DNA of 64,000 nt, from positions 29,297,393-29,361,392 of the forward strand of contig OX388350.1 of assembly GCA_947579665.1 (NCBI GenBank), read 5' to 3'. The position numbers and the translations under genes are program-made. Under the pieces are notes generated by a model. That model was given only the letters and a program-made list of their open reading frames with translations. It was not told the origin of the DNA and ran no database searches. This DNA comes from Sympetrum striolatum (taxonomy: Eukaryota; Arthropoda; Insecta; Odonata; Libellulidae). This document shows positions 10,440 through 22,919 of the stretch, in pieces (within the stretch, counting starts at the first letter, position 1; every line of letters begins with the position of its first letter).

Positions 10440-10770
10440 CAAAGCTTTTCCTCTATTCCGCGCACGAAAAGGAAAAACGTACGACGTTGAAACCCAGGAA
10501 TGATTCTGCTGTTGGGGCGGTGGAAGTATTTATCTCTGTTGGAAGGTATTTCTACTCGGGGCGAGAAGGGAAGGGAAATACTTTCATCATACTCCACCCG
10601 AGACGGTTTTCACGCAATCAGCTACCACCCACAGAGAGATGAAACTGTACACCACACTCAGCGAGGTCCGGCTCTCAGCAATTTCTTTTATTTCCTCTGG
10701 ATTCGGCGAGCTGCGCAAAGGAAAAGGAATGCACTAAAATTAAGGGAAAGATGAGAAGTCTGAGGAAGCG
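10440..10770. other. GC-richer patch, no gene recognised
   Basis: CpG-containing patch with one open frame of 84 codons (10500-10754, plus). No domain or family was recognised and no splice context is evident. Confidence 0.3.
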
Positions 10771-10779
10771 CGGGAGTCG

Positions 10780-12280
10780 AGGATTCCCACATAATTTCTT
10801 AGAAATAGGCGTAGTTATGCTTAGCTATCAAAAGATGAATATTACCTACTGAGAAGAGAACTAGCGGGTATCATATGATATCATGCTTCTGCTACCTCAT
10901 GGGAGTACGATTTGACTAAACCCGTTAAAGAAAAAGGCATATTATTTCATGAATTGGGCGGTATTGTGTGTAGTAATGAAAATAGGATTTTCATAATCTC
11001 TATTATTTAAGCTCAAATTCTTCCAGTAGATATGAAATAGTTATTGGCTAAACGCAGATGGGTGTATCAGGTTTTAAGTTACTCATTACTGTTCGAGTCA
11101 TGAAGTATGAATTATTCATGAGAAAAATTGAAATTGAGTAGGGGAATCACTGATATACTGAACCCAGTCCGAGAAATATATATATTTCCACGTATTAGAA
11201 TTCAATAGTTATGCAAAACTACTGTTTTAAGTTTCCTTTTGTTTTAAATTCTAAATCATACAATTTTCAATACATTAGAGACCCTAAATTTTAAATCTGT
11301 GAATCAATTAATGTGAAACTAAGTAAGTGTAATTTTTAAAGTCAATCCAAATCGTTGGACTGGTATTACGTGTTTTTTTCTAATTGGAACTAATATTCTA
11401 TAGATATATGATTCATAACTACTAATGATGGTGTGTATTTATTCAGCCAGAGATTCCTCTTGTGACACTGATTTGATGAAACCATGTGTTCCTTAGAATG
11501 ATATCCCTAATCATATAAAACAAATGCTGAAGAAAGAATTGAATACAGTATCTACTGAGAAAGCTATCTAAGAAAGTGAATTAGTATAAAAATGAAAACA
11601 GCCTGATGTATACTACTCCCTCTACCACTTATGGTAATATTGGAGGAAAACAAAAGTATATATACAAGTTTTTCTTCCAGAAATAAATCATATAAGTTGA
11701 TTAAAACATTTTGTTACTCAAATTACATAATTTATATTTATTGTTTTCCACTTTCTCTTAAATTTGTGGTATTTGAACATTATTTTACCTTTCATGATGT
11801 TAAGTATTAGTGGTACTTACAATTTCTTGTATATTCAGAAAATAAAGGAAATGATCTATTTTTAAGATAAAGGTATTTTTAGACCTACCTCACCATAAAG
11901 TGCCAAGGATGTCATGTGACAATATCATAGATAAGAGGACTCTGATGCGTGAGTTGAGATTGAGAAGGAAAAGGTCGAAAGGTAAAGACCGGAAATATAA
12001 ATGGAGGAAAACAAGAGGAGGCAAATGGCAAGGGAGCGTTTCTTGGACAGAATTGTCACTCAATCAGTGCTTGGCTCAAGTCCTTGCTTATCATTCCATT
12101 CTCTATCCTCCTCTGCTATGCATACATTGTCTAATTAGTAGTACCTTATTTTGAATTATACTGAAAATTAACTTTTCTGTGTCATCTTTCAAACTGCTTA
12201 GAGCAAAAGACGTAATGAAAGCAGGTATCCCTTATCTATCTCGCAGGCCAATTCTGAAAACTAAAATAATACGTGATTTT
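10780..12280. other. Unassigned AT-rich DNA
   Basis: No recognisable repeat, RNA gene or domain-bearing frame. The 84-codon frame at 11900-12154 starts with a basic, low-complexity run and is probably chance. Confidence 0.45.
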
Positions 12281-12284
12281 TAGA

Positions 12285-13003
12285 TTTAGATATATACCCC
12301 GCTAGCCACCAGAGGCGTATGGCAGGGGGGTACTCCACTATTATTTATTCCTACCTATTAGCATCTCTAATAGCCCGGGGAAAAAACGACCAAAAGTCCT
12401 TGCGATTACTTCCCTATAACGCTTCGTCGATGCCTCTCGGAGATCGCGTTCGCTCCTTACTGGCACTAACATTTCACTTACTTCGTCTATAAATTCTGAA
12501 CGAATGAACTTTTCGAACAGTTTACGACGATATTCAGATCTTCTCATCTGTAGTGAATTCCAACCGAGGGAATCTATCATTGCCGTAACGCTGCTATCAA
12601 ACCTGAAATCCGCACAAACGAATCGGGCTGCTCTACGCTGGACCATCTCTAAATCTGAGACTAAACCTACTTCGTGTGGGTCCCAAACCGCACAGCAGTA
12701 TTCTAGACTAGGACGAATAAGAGAAAAGTAAGCTATTTCTTTGACTCTCGATGAGCATCCTCTCAACGTTCTACCAGTTTATCTTTGCATTCTATTCGCT
12801 TTTCCTATCGCATCTCGAATATGTTCTTCAAAAGATAAGTTATTGCTAAACGTGACTCCTAGGTATTTGCTGTCGTGCACTAACTCAAATGGATGCCCTG
12901 AGAATTGGTACTGCGTGGGAATTATGTTTGTGGAACGCGTAAAACTCATGGCAGTGATAATTTCTCTTTGCGAAGAGAAACGTATTTCATTATTAATACG
13001 AGT
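12285..13003 (-). pseudogene. Non-LTR retrotransposon RT C-terminal fragment
   Basis: The minus strand encodes the end of a LINE reverse transcriptase. The upstream part translates with the thumb-region motif HDSKYLGVTFSNNLSFEEHI. A single in-frame TAA at 12779-12781 interrupts it. It then continues as RGCSSRVKEIAYFSLIRPSL, EYCCAVWDP, EMVQRRAARFV and DSLGWNSLQMRR to a stop at 12341. The order YLGVTF - LIRPSLEY - VWDP - VQRRAARFV - SLGW is typical of CR1/Jockey/Rex-like LINEs (established knowledge). The catalytic palm (FADD) and the endonuclease are missing, so this is a 5'-truncated dead copy. The 3' UTR continues to about 12285 and holds GCGTATGGCAGGGGGG, shared with 16728-16765. The host effect is unknown. 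Confidence 0.85.
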
Positions 13004-13009
13004 AATATT

Positions 13010-13050
13010 ATATTAATAATTGTATTATTATTATTATTATTAATATATAG
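13010..13050. repeat. (TTA)n/AT-rich microsatellite
   Basis: Interrupted run of TAT/TTA units next to the 5' break of the LINE fragment. Confidence 0.7.
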
Positions 13051-13404
13051 ATCTACAGATAAGTATACACTAGGTGGTAGAGTTTGAATAAATAAAACCA
13101 TACAAAGATGGTCATAAAGTCAAATAATGGGTACACATGATAAATCAGGTAACGGAAAGTAGTAAAATCAAATACATTATCGAAACTATAAAAATTATCA
13201 ATGGTAAAATAAAAACTTCGTCAAGATGTACAATACTTACCTTTCTTTTCTTCCCATCATTCATTCAACATTCAACGATTATTTATCATTTCATTTATTC
13301 GTCACAATATTACTTATTCGTTCACTAATTCACTCCAAATCATTTATTCTATTGATGCGAAACATAGAACTCTTATTCAATCCTTTCAGTACAGTTGTCG
13401 CGTA

Positions 13405-13800
13405 CATAAGACACTTTTATTTTTTATTTATTTATTTGTTCCTCATATAAATACATATACATCAGGAAATATTACAAAATTTAAATTGAGGGACATAGGT
13501 TCCCCTAGGATAACATCCTGTTTGGGGTTAACCGACTCTTCCGGTCCAACAATGAAAATACAGAAAACAACAAAGGAAAACAGTCGCTTAGCCGCTATTA
13601 ACAAGTAACATTTCAAAAGTTTAAAGTAGATACAAGAACAATCAATATGAAAAATAATTATTGAAAAAAATATTGAAAATACCGGAACAATAAAGGCAAT
13701 CATACCACGCATAATACAAATAAAATTACACAAGTATAATTTATTGATCAAAACAGAAGAAATTTACTCCATTCTTCTAAACAAATACTCCACTTCCTTG
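13405..13800 (-). mobile_element. Possible LINE 3' end (minus strand)
   Basis: The left edge holds TTTATTTATTTATTTGTTCC, which on the minus strand would be an (AAATA)n-type LINE tail. The adjoining 350 bases carry no long repeat-coded protein and end without a clear boundary. The assignment rests on the tail only. Confidence 0.3.
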
Positions 13801-13894
13801 TTCTGAAATCACCATTCCATAAGAAGTTTAAAAAAAGTTATTTACTTATTAGTTTATTGTAAGTTTCCTCTTCAATGTTTTTGCATTTGCATAT

Positions 13895-14540
13895 TAAATG
13901 TTCACTGAATGCTTCTCCCTATTTGTTGGATTTTTGATACCTACCAAAGCGAAAATACGTTCCCTCTTCTGAGAATAATCAACCCTGACACTGGAGCACG
14001 CTGATACGCCGGATCGGGGAACCAGATGAGCATCGAGTAGGGACACATAACCCCAATCATTCCCTCTCAGCTCGCATCGCTCTAAAGAAGGGAAATATAA
14101 AGGCGGCCTTTTCAATCCGAGAAAACGCGAGTGTAAATAAACGCCAAATTGAGATGAGAAACGGCCCGAGCGAAGAGCATCCCTCCCCATGTGCGGGGAT
14201 GAAAAAATATCGGGAAAAGGATTCCGAGAAGGAGTGGGGCGAAAGTAAGAGGTATGGGAAACAAGGCGAGAGACGGAGAGCAATAAGTTAAAAAAACAAG
14301 TGAGTGTGGGGGCGGCGATGGGAGGACACGAGGGGAATGGGTTGTCATGTGCGGGTGGTCGTCGTATTCTACGCCTCTTTCCACCCCAACCGCTCTTTCC
14401 CTCCATTTGCAAGTATTCCTTCCTCTTCCGTACGATTTATCCGCGCCATATTTGCTATATCATCTCCAGCAATATGGTATTTTTGGCAGTTCGATCCCTC
14501 TATCGATTCCGCACCGAAACATGCTATCGTAATGCACTCC
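13895..14540. other. GC/purine-pyrimidine-rich patch with overlapping frames
   Basis: GC-rich relative to its surroundings. Overlapping frames on both strands (172 codons minus, up to 83 codons plus) encode proline/serine-rich, low-complexity peptides without a recognisable domain. A conserved non-coding or promoter-like role is possible. I see no TATA/initiator arrangement that decides it. Confidence 0.35.
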
Positions 14541-14585
14541 ACATGAGTTGACTAGTCCTCGTGGAACACCATTTAATTAATGAAA

Positions 14586-14782
14586 TAGCCGAACTTCGTA
14601 TTTTCCACTATATTCTTTTAAACTGTTTACCGGTTTTGACTTTGCATTCATCGTCAGGTACACGCATATAAATGCAGAGGGAATTAATCTGTATTTCTAT
14701 GAGTGTACCTGATCATAACTGAAAGGTCGAAACCGTTCAATGATTTAAAATATTCTTGTAGACAAAACTATATTCGGCTTTT
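14586..14782. mobile_element. Fold-back element 2 (CCGGTTTCG superfamily)
   Basis: The arms start at TAGCCGAA and run inward through TATATTCTTTTAAA / ATATTTTAAATCATTGAA, then an (A)CCGGTTTTGAC / ACGGTTTCGACC block, and converge on CAGGTACAC. The right arm includes CTGATCATAACT...GGTCGAAACC. The loop of about 45 bases is AT-rich. No target duplication was identified. Confidence 0.7.
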
Positions 14783-14799
14783 TATTTTTTTCATGCTCT

Positions 14800-15580
14800 T
14801 ATAACATAGAAAACACATCTTTATGAGTGGCATTAATTGAAAACATTGGCAGATCTGATTTTCATCTCAAGACTAAGAAGAAATTTTGAAAATAAAATGG
14901 TTTTCAATAGTACCTAGAGATATCATCCATGTTAAATAAATAGTGAAATGGAAGCTTGCACTTTACCATGATTTCGTTGAACCAAGTTAAAACACCTGTG
15001 CGTTTTAGTTGTGAGAAACATTTAAGTGTATGCTAATATTGCATAATGGCACTCGTTCTGTGATTGATTTCTATTTAAGATTCTATAAAATTTCTCAGTG
15101 ATCAGCGTAGGGGCAGATGCTTTGAACGTATATAAACGAACCATAAAGAACATGGAACCCAAGGAATGAAAAACATCGTCATGACTTGATCTCGAAACCA
15201 CCCAGTTATATTCCGTAAATAGAGCGGTTTGACTCCGCTTGGTAGACCATTGGTAAAAACATCTGCCCGCATAATCGAACACCTGAGTAAGAGAGCCGGT
15301 AAATTCTATATTTTTGACTTCTCATTATATCTTGTTCCATAAAAGGTTTCATTTTTTGTACCGATCCTGAAGAATTCCCATTATCCTGCATCTTTGTACT
15401 CTTAAGAGTCTGATGATGACTCTCTAATTTGGATTTATTTACTCAGAATGAAAATTTCTTCGTGAAAAAGAAATCAGTTTTTATTTAGTTCTTTGTTAAG
15501 GAGTATCGCAAAGTAACAGCTTCCACTATCGATTCAGTTTTAGTTTCCCCTTCCGATAAATAAACCGGTAGACGAAAGCG
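14800..15580. other. Unassigned AT-rich DNA
   Basis: No recognisable gene or repeat. Two small minus-strand frames at 15022-15391 lack motifs. Confidence 0.4.
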
Positions 15581-15589
15581 ACTACTATC

Positions 15590-15905
15590 ATCGGAGGAGT
15601 CCTTGCAAACTCGGAATAAAAACAAATTAAAAAGGCCGATCCCGTGTCTCGCATGTTCCTTCATTTGTAGGGTAATGTGTTTCCGTGGAGTGGGATCTCT
15701 GTACGAACGCCCTTCCCTCGAACATCCAAAGAGGAGAGTTTTAAAAAAGGACAGGAACATGGTACCGTGGACCGGAAGTTGGAGGTTGACAACCGTGATT
15801 GGTGAGACGCCCTCTCTCAAGTTCCCTTGATCCGTTTCTTCCCTTTGCCTCGACTTTTATTTTTTGGACATCCTCTTTCCCCTCCATCCTTCCATATCCA
15901 TAGAG
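15590..15905. other. GC-richer patch upstream of the LINE-like tail
   Basis: Overlapping frames occur on both strands (75 codons plus, 111 codons minus) without a recognised domain. The 3' side turns C/T-rich in the same way as the patch before the first LINE-like tail at 5668, so part of it may belong to that repeat. Confidence 0.3.
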
Positions 15906-16016
15906 TTCCGAAATAGATTATGCGGTCTGTTCTCCTATGGAATAAAATGAATTTGTACGTCATTTCCTAAGATTTACCTTAGGTTTCTAGTACGTTCACT
16001 TCTAAAGCTATACTCT

Positions 16017-16126
16017 ATCTCTATTTACCTACACATTTCTTATGTTTTCAATTTAATCGACGAAAGGTAGATGGAAGGAGAGATTTTTCAGTCTCAACAT
16101 CGCCTATATGAAGACCTTACAGACCT
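16017..16126 (+). mobile_element. LINE-like 3' tail, copy 2
   Basis: Counterpart of 5668-5775. It shares the TCTCTATTTACCTACAC, TTATGTTTT, GACGAAAGGTAGATGGAAGG and GAAGACCTTA landmarks. No coding part of the parent element is visible upstream. Confidence 0.45.
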
Positions 16127-16635
16127 TATGTCTAGCAACCGAAGATGCGGCTATAAACGGACATGACTTCGAATAAATTATTTATAATTTATTCTCCGTT
16201 AGACCATCAAAAACTTGGGAGTTGATTTCAATGGAAGGGTATTGGATTTAGAGGTTGAAAGCCTTCAGATAAATCTAAATATTATACTTAAAATAATGAT
16301 AATTGCAATTCAATTTTTATGATTACCTTGGTTAAATTCAAACCCAATTCATCAATTTTGCATAGAGTAAGAGCTTATTTGTAACCATGTCCATTTTTAA
16401 AGGAATATTCTTTATGATATTTCTGAAAATCCAGAATTATAAGATAGAAAAAAATGTTAGTTCTTGTTGAAATAATTTCTTTGAGAGAGACTTTAGAGTC
16501 ATTATACATGTGCTACATACTTTGTTACGTTGTCCTGTACATTATAAAATATTGTAACTCTATAATAAGTGATAGAGTAACACCATAAGAATTATAAGTT
16601 TATGTAAATTTTCCACTACTTTATATCTTCTAGTA

Positions 16636-16680
16636 CAGCGGTGCACAACCATTGCCAATCAAGGGCCACTCAAGAGATAT
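16636..16680 (+). mobile_element. hAT-like terminal sequence
   Basis: CAGCGGTGCACAACC followed by GGGCCACTC fits the common hAT terminal pattern CAGNGGTNNNCAAnC...GGGCC (established knowledge). The preceding eight bases, TTCTAGTA, could be a target duplication. I did not find the matching right end, so only one terminus can be called. Confidence 0.45.
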
Positions 16681-16724
16681 ACAAGTCATCATCAATCATA
16701 CCGACAGAACACATTTACATTTAA

Positions 16725-16770
16725 ACCCTGTAATCTGCCAGTAGCGTGTGGCAGGGGGTCAAACAGTCAA
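16725..16770 (-). mobile_element. LINE 3' UTR fragment
   Basis: AGTAGCGTGTGGCAGGGGGT matches the 3' UTR block next to the RT fragment at 12285-12345 (AGGCGTATGGCAGGGGGG) in the same orientation. A short relic of the same LINE family is likely. Confidence 0.4.
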
Positions 16771-16779
16771 ATTTACATC

Positions 16780-18060
16780 AGAAACACAGTACAACATAGA
16801 TTAGAATTAAATTACAGTATATATTTTATTCTTATTAACAAATTTCATCTCTATAGGTTACCCTCGTTCACAAATTTATTTACACTTCAGGAAGTTTTTG
16901 TTAGGAGATTTATATTGTTTACCGAATTGTACGTTTTTTGTCTTTGATAGAGTTAAGTAATTTAATTATAAACTTTTAAAGCCATCATTTCAAAACTTCT
17001 CCCAGTTAGGCTTATAAGTTATTGATTAGAATTAGATTAGATAGTGATTAGCTAATGATTTAAAAAAATATAAATTCTGCCTAATCACGACAGTATCAGT
17101 ATTGACTTGAAGGCATCAGGAAACCATAAAAACTCGACTTAAAGTAGGGTTGCAGGAGTCAGACATTTCCATTAAGATGGGTGGAGTTGGTGACAAAGAT
17201 AGAAGTAGTTGTGTGACCTCACAGAGAACCACCCAAGTCGAGGATGTCTAGCAGCAAGTCGTAGCAACATACAAAGCTTAATTTTGACCAGGTGTGCTTC
17301 ACTAAAAGTTGCGTTCTTTGAGTAATTAGACTCAATATCTTGGTATTAGCTAGGGTTCTAGGAATACAAACTTTTTACTACACAAAAATACTCAATTTTG
17401 TTATATATTCCATTTTCTCTGATAGACAATTGAAATGACGGAATGCGCGCGTAATTCATAGGTGCTGAAAATAGCTTGAAAACAAAAATGTGTGTACTAC
17501 TAGAAAAACTAGAGTATCACTGATCATAGGGATGAATATTTTTGACAAGCATGATGTTATATACATACTCGCTTGTAATCTTTCCATAACTGCTATATGA
17601 AAGACAAATCTTCTGCAAATTTCCTTCTGCCGTTACGGTATGGCATTTAATCTACAATTGAGCGTTTAGCAGGGTGTCTACTAAACTAGGCATCTATCCA
17701 TGTATTAAAAAAATCCTACGATAAACATTGGTCAAGAGATAGAGAGTGTTTGCAATGTTTGCTTCCTACAACAATTCCTCTCAGTAATAATGATGGAGTT
17801 AATCGTCACTGTATGGTACACATAAAATACTTAGTTGTGTGGCCTATTTTCGTGACCTGATAATGACTATGATAGTTGAAACCTGGTCACTATAATACAA
17901 TTTCTTGTGGAACAAAAACTAAGTAGGTTTTAATTTATCTATATCTACCTTATTCTAATTCCTCTCAATTTATGCTTATTTATACATTTTAAGAAAACAC
18001 TGAAGCTTTTGTTTTGAGTATAAATGTTAGCCTGCAACAATCCGATATGCTTCTTAACAA
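16780..18060. other. Unassigned AT-rich DNA
   Basis: No recognisable gene, RNA or repeat copy was identified. Confidence 0.45.
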
Positions 18061-18079
18061 CGTTCTCTTATACGAGCAT

Positions 18080-18615
18080 ACATTACATAAATATAGCCTC
18101 TCCCATTGTTTTCGCGCCCTAAAGAGCCCTTACCACCTTGAGCCCTTCCTTAGCTCACTTTCACGTTTTTATTCTCGAGCATCATCTCCCATTCCCTCAT
18201 CACCCAATCACCACACCTCTTTTATCTCCCTCACTCTTTTTATCTCCTCTAAACGAATTCACCTCCCCTTTTTCATTTCCCCCGGCACGTGTAAATCCTC
18301 TCCACACTCATTCATCTCTCCACCTTTTCCCGAATACTCCGCTTTTATCACTTCCTGCGCCGTCACAACCTGTACTCCGAAGACGCTTTTAACGCATTTC
18401 ACGGAGGTTCCGCGTGTCACCGGAGAGAGTGTGGGGTCCCAAAGGGAGTGTCCCTCGAGGCGAAGCTGGCGACATGTCCACGTCATCCCGGGAGGTGCGC
18501 TACAGGAGTGTGGGTGGGTGAGTTTGGGTTGCGGTCTCTCGGGGCCATTGGTCGGACGAGGAATAGAGATGCTGCGAAAGGAGAGGGGAAGAATGTGGTG
18601 GAGTTAATAGCTGAC
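18080..18615. other. C/T-rich then GC-rich patch
   Basis: A strongly C/T-rich first half (many TCTCCC/CATTTCCC runs) grades into a GC-richer second half with CpGs. A 197-codon plus frame (18014-18607) spans it, but the peptide is serine/proline-rich in one half and changes character in the other, with no domain. The composition alone explains the missing stops. Confidence 0.35.
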
Positions 18616-18629
18616 TTATCAACTCTTGC

Positions 18630-21600
18630 GTATTGTGGAGGTTTCTGCAGCTCTTCCTTGCGTAATAATTCAAATATTTAGTGTAAGATAAAGGCTGATA
18701 GTTTTCGCGATTAAAATTATCCGAGTTTACGCAATGATTTCTTCAGGATTGTCGTTTGCTGGTTGAAACACAAGCTCAAGCTTTGAAGTTGCAAATCATA
18801 TGCTGAAAATTAAAAAGAAAGAAAACATAGTGTAACTTCGTTCTGTATCTAATGTCTGCCCCTTACTCCAAATCTTAAATATAATCTCGTTTATTCCTTT
18901 CACCTATTATCTAACTTTTTTAGTCTTATGTAAACATTTATAAATTTATATTCTTTTAATATGCCAAATTTCTAATTTCATATAATTGTTAAGAATGACC
19001 TGTACACATATATTATTTTTATTCTTATTTGTGTCTTTATTTTCAATCAATATATTTGTGATATTTTGAATTTACATTTTCTGTCATTTTATGTGATTCT
19101 TAAACTTAATTCAAATTGATGGCCGGACAAGATTATATAATCTTTTGGCTGTCACATGAATACTACATGTCTTAGGTGTCAAATTTTTTAATTCTTGTAA
19201 ACGTAAATGGTTGATGTATCTAAAATAAATAAATACAAATACAGAAGTAAGGATTGCAACTACGATCTGCATTCCGCCTAAATTGGTTCTAAATTTTTTT
19301 TACAACACATTTGGATGTTTTTTTTACCCTTTTCTCATTTTATAAAGAGTATAATTTTATTACGTAACGTTTCAGAACCGTGTTCAGAGATACGATTTCG
19401 AAGCGTAGCCTTACAGTTAGAAAAGGTATCAACTTTCACTCAGTCAGTATTAACATTTCCGTGGGAGTATGCGAAGATTTATTTATTTTCTTAATGAAGA
19501 AGTTCTGCAACGTTAAGGCTTATCTTACATCATATTGATAAAATTTTCAGTTCCGTATTTACACTGTAAATACAGTTAAGAATGTATTGTAATAAAAGAT
19601 TTTACTGGTAACAGAAAAAATATGTCTATTGGACATAGCAGTCAACGGCAAGGTTACCGGTAAAAATGTTTACTGTAAGTATACTTTCCTTGGCGAACAT
19701 TAAATCCTCTAGGATATCTTATTGGTAAATGTAAGACTTACAGGATTTTGTTTTAGAATAAAGTAGGCTTCCCTAAGAGTAATTAATACTCGTAACTCCT
19801 TATATATTCCATAACTGAGAAATAATAAGTTTGAGGTAATCCACCAATTCTTCTTTCAATTTCAAAATTTCTTCATGAAACTGTGGCGGTACAAATACGA
19901 TGCACTTTTACTTTATGGTTCAATCTAATTCCAGTAAATGCAATTAGACGCAAGATATTTACTTTATAAATGCTGGTATTCGATGTTTAATGAATAAAAA
20001 TGTAAAATATTCATGGATAACTTTCTTAAATTGTATTTTTTCTTGGTTTACCTATCAATTAGTAAACGATGGTAATAGATACAATGCTCAAATGCTACTG
20101 CATAAAGCAATCTCTAAGACGTCTCCGAAATATAATAAAGAGTAACGATGTGTAATTTTTACATTAAAGTAAAAGTAAAGTAGAGAGACTTTTTTTTAAA
20201 CATAAATTAAAACCCACCATTCATTAAAATTCATTATTTTGTTGGTGTAGTATTAATTCAACTGTGTAAGGACTTACTTTTTTGACTAAAATCACAAAAA
20301 TATTCACTTGATCGTATGAGTCCTCTGCAATGATGGCTTAATTTACTGTTTCTGTATACCAAAGATGAGAAGGAGAAGGCTCTTCCATTCCTTTGTAAAA
20401 ACCTGACATGAAAAGTACAAGAGGATGGAGGTACTAATGTTTAAGAAAGAATGAGAAAGTTGAAAAGGTATTCGGCAGGAGGAAACCTTGTGGGTTCGAA
20501 ACTAGGGGCAGTAGGATTCAAAGGAGCGTATAAATTACTGCTGAGAAAGAGCGACTGTTTGAATGATGGAAACAAGGGATGAATGGAGAGGAAAACTTCC
20601 ACGAAACGACCAAAAGATAAGAAAATGAAAGTAAAATCGAGATAAGGAAAGAGTTACTCTTTGAGAAGATGTTTGAGGCGTGATATGGCCCTGACATTTT
20701 GTTTGGATATAATGATCTTGCAAAAGAATTTCGTTTCTTTATGAGAAACATTCCCGCGTGCCTTTGGATTCCAATGAACTTAATCCTTCCTTGAAGAATT
20801 CGACATTAAGTTCAGATTATGGAATTCTAGATCGAGAGATTACCGACAGCACTTCCGTTTACTTCACGGGTGGTCTCTTAATCTAACTTTTGCCATCTTG
20901 CATTGGTTGCATAAAGAAACGTATTTCCTCTTTATTGATAGTAAGGTTTTTGTGCTAAATTTATCTTTTAAGCAACAATGATTCAAATAGAAAGCTAATG
21001 GATTCTGCTTTCAGCCACATTTTCCCTAGAGCTATACCAAGAAAGAGAACTTCTATGAAGGCCTTATGTGTTATCGTAAGGTATTTCTTGTGATTTATCA
21101 TTCTAAATAATTTCTTCTATTAAGTCAAGCTAGCTAGGTTCAGGATGCGACAGGAGATCACTCAATAATGCGGAAATTACACTAAGCATTATAATCTTAC
21201 ATCATACCGAGTCAATCGCGCGTTTTGCGGATAACAAGTTCATTTCTCACTCTCTGGGGAAACTGCGGTTGTCAATTACGTATGATTATGTATTACTGAA
21301 TAACTAATTGCTGAAGTAATCAATAAAATATTTTTTAAATCATTCTTTTTCTAAGTTTTCTGTCGCCTTTTTGTTTTTCTGGAGTCGAAGTTCTGCTAGT
21401 GCTGCGGTAGCCTTTTTCCTGCAACGATACTGTAAGTCTAGATAACTTTGACTGACCATATTAAATTAACTGTGTCGGAAATGTATGAAAAGTATAAGTT
21501 TTTCTTGCGCTTGACTTTCTCTGAGATAAGGAGTTTAATGTTTCACCTTTGGCTGGATATGAGTAATGTCATCTTTGGAGTCTATGCACTAATTCAATGA

Positions 21601-21880
21601 CAAATATCGATTTTAAACTGTAGTTGTTTGAATTGTAGTGCCGTAATTTTCAGCATCTTCAGACATCTGCTATATCATCCTCTTCCTTTCTTAAAGTGTT
21701 AGGCAATTGCCAAGTTTCTTAAGGTTCACAGCGCAAAAGAAGCTTTAGGGTGTGGGTTGGAACAACCTCATCTTTTGTATTTGCATACTTTATTAGCGAC
21801 GAACCATAAAAAAATAGCAAGTTTAATATTAGCAGGTAAGTGCAATTAGTGTGATTATTTTTGGCCTAAAGTATTCCAGT
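18630..21880. other. Unassigned AT-rich DNA
   Basis: Mostly AT-rich single-copy-looking DNA. The segment ending near 19245 (AAAATAAATAAATACAAAT) resembles a LINE 3' end, but without a coding part this stays a guess. A 77-codon minus frame near 20520-20750 has no domain. Confidence 0.4.
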
Positions 21881-22049
21881 GAATATTGGACTCATTTTTT
21901 TCCATGAAAACGTTGAATTTGTCTTTCTTCGTCATAACTTCCTTGCAGTCATCCTCTCTCAATGAGTTAGTAGACGATAACAAAAGTTCGCAGGGAATAC
22001 ATCCAATTGCCTACCCAAGTTGCACTTCGGAGAAGACACGCATTTGCAA

Positions 22050-22900
22050 GAGCAAGCTAATTACCAAACGCTCGAAGTCGAACGCTCCCTCGCAACATAC
22101 TTAGGTCCATCCTCATCTCTCCCTCAGCCACTCACGCGCCAAACAGGACAAAAGGACTTCCACCGGATTCCTCCAAACCCCCAACACCTCCCACAGTTGT
22201 CAAGGGCCCATTGAGGAGAACAGAGGATATTGTGAGATATTGTGAAACCATCGGAAGCAAACGGAGTCCATCATGCGACAAAGTGCCTCCCCATAAAGAA
22301 AGAGACGAGGGAGTCTTCCCCTTGACACTTTCGTGGGGCGGTCGATTGTCACCGGGAATCACTTAGGCATAAAAGAGGTGCAAAAGAGGGCACCTTTTAA
22401 AAACCCACGCGGTGAGGATCATCCATTACCCTCTTGTGACCTCCCCAATAGCCACCTCTTGGGTGGTCGCCCATTCCTTCCGTCTTTTCGGCGCGTGATT
22501 CCGAGGTGCAAGTGGTGCCCCCCTTTCGGGTGCCCCATTCATTTCCTGGAACCTATCTCATTGGAAGTGTAAGTCACACCTCGAGAGGTGCGTCAGGCCC
22601 ATTTGGTCCCGTACACGACCTCCGGGGCCACTCACTCGTAACTCAGGGTTCTCGCCTACTCCGGCGTTGAGATCTCCCGATAAAAGAGGCCCGGAATTTC
22701 CAACGTGCGTGCGAAGGGCGATATTTTTATCGCTGTACCCGTTGTTGCCGTTTAGGGAGGCTTAGGAGGGGACGTGTCCCGTGCGTGGTAGTGACTGCTT
22801 TAGACGGATGTTTCCATTCGTGGCGGGGGAATAAATTACGGAGTCGTAAAGCGCTGGGAAGGATTGCGTTCGCGTTCCGGAAAAGATGTCCTCCGAGATA
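22050..22900. other. GC-rich island
   Basis: About 850 bases of clearly raised GC with many CpGs. It contains a perfect 14-bp palindrome (CACCTCGAGAGGTG, 22577-22590) and several GAGGTGCAA/AGGTGC repeats. Open frames on both strands are short and carry no domain. It could be a promoter or enhancer region or part of an exon, but nothing in the sequence decides this. Confidence 0.4.
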
Positions 22901-22919
22901 ATTTAACGATCGATTCCTG

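Noticed and set aside
13894..14412. 172-codon minus-strand reading frame
   Set aside because: Overlaps several other open frames in the same GC-rich patch; no recognisable domain and proline/serine-rich content.
18014..18607. 197-codon plus-strand reading frame, longest in the window
   Set aside because: It spans a C/T-rich tract and a GC-rich tract; the peptide is low-complexity with no domain, and missing stops follow from composition.
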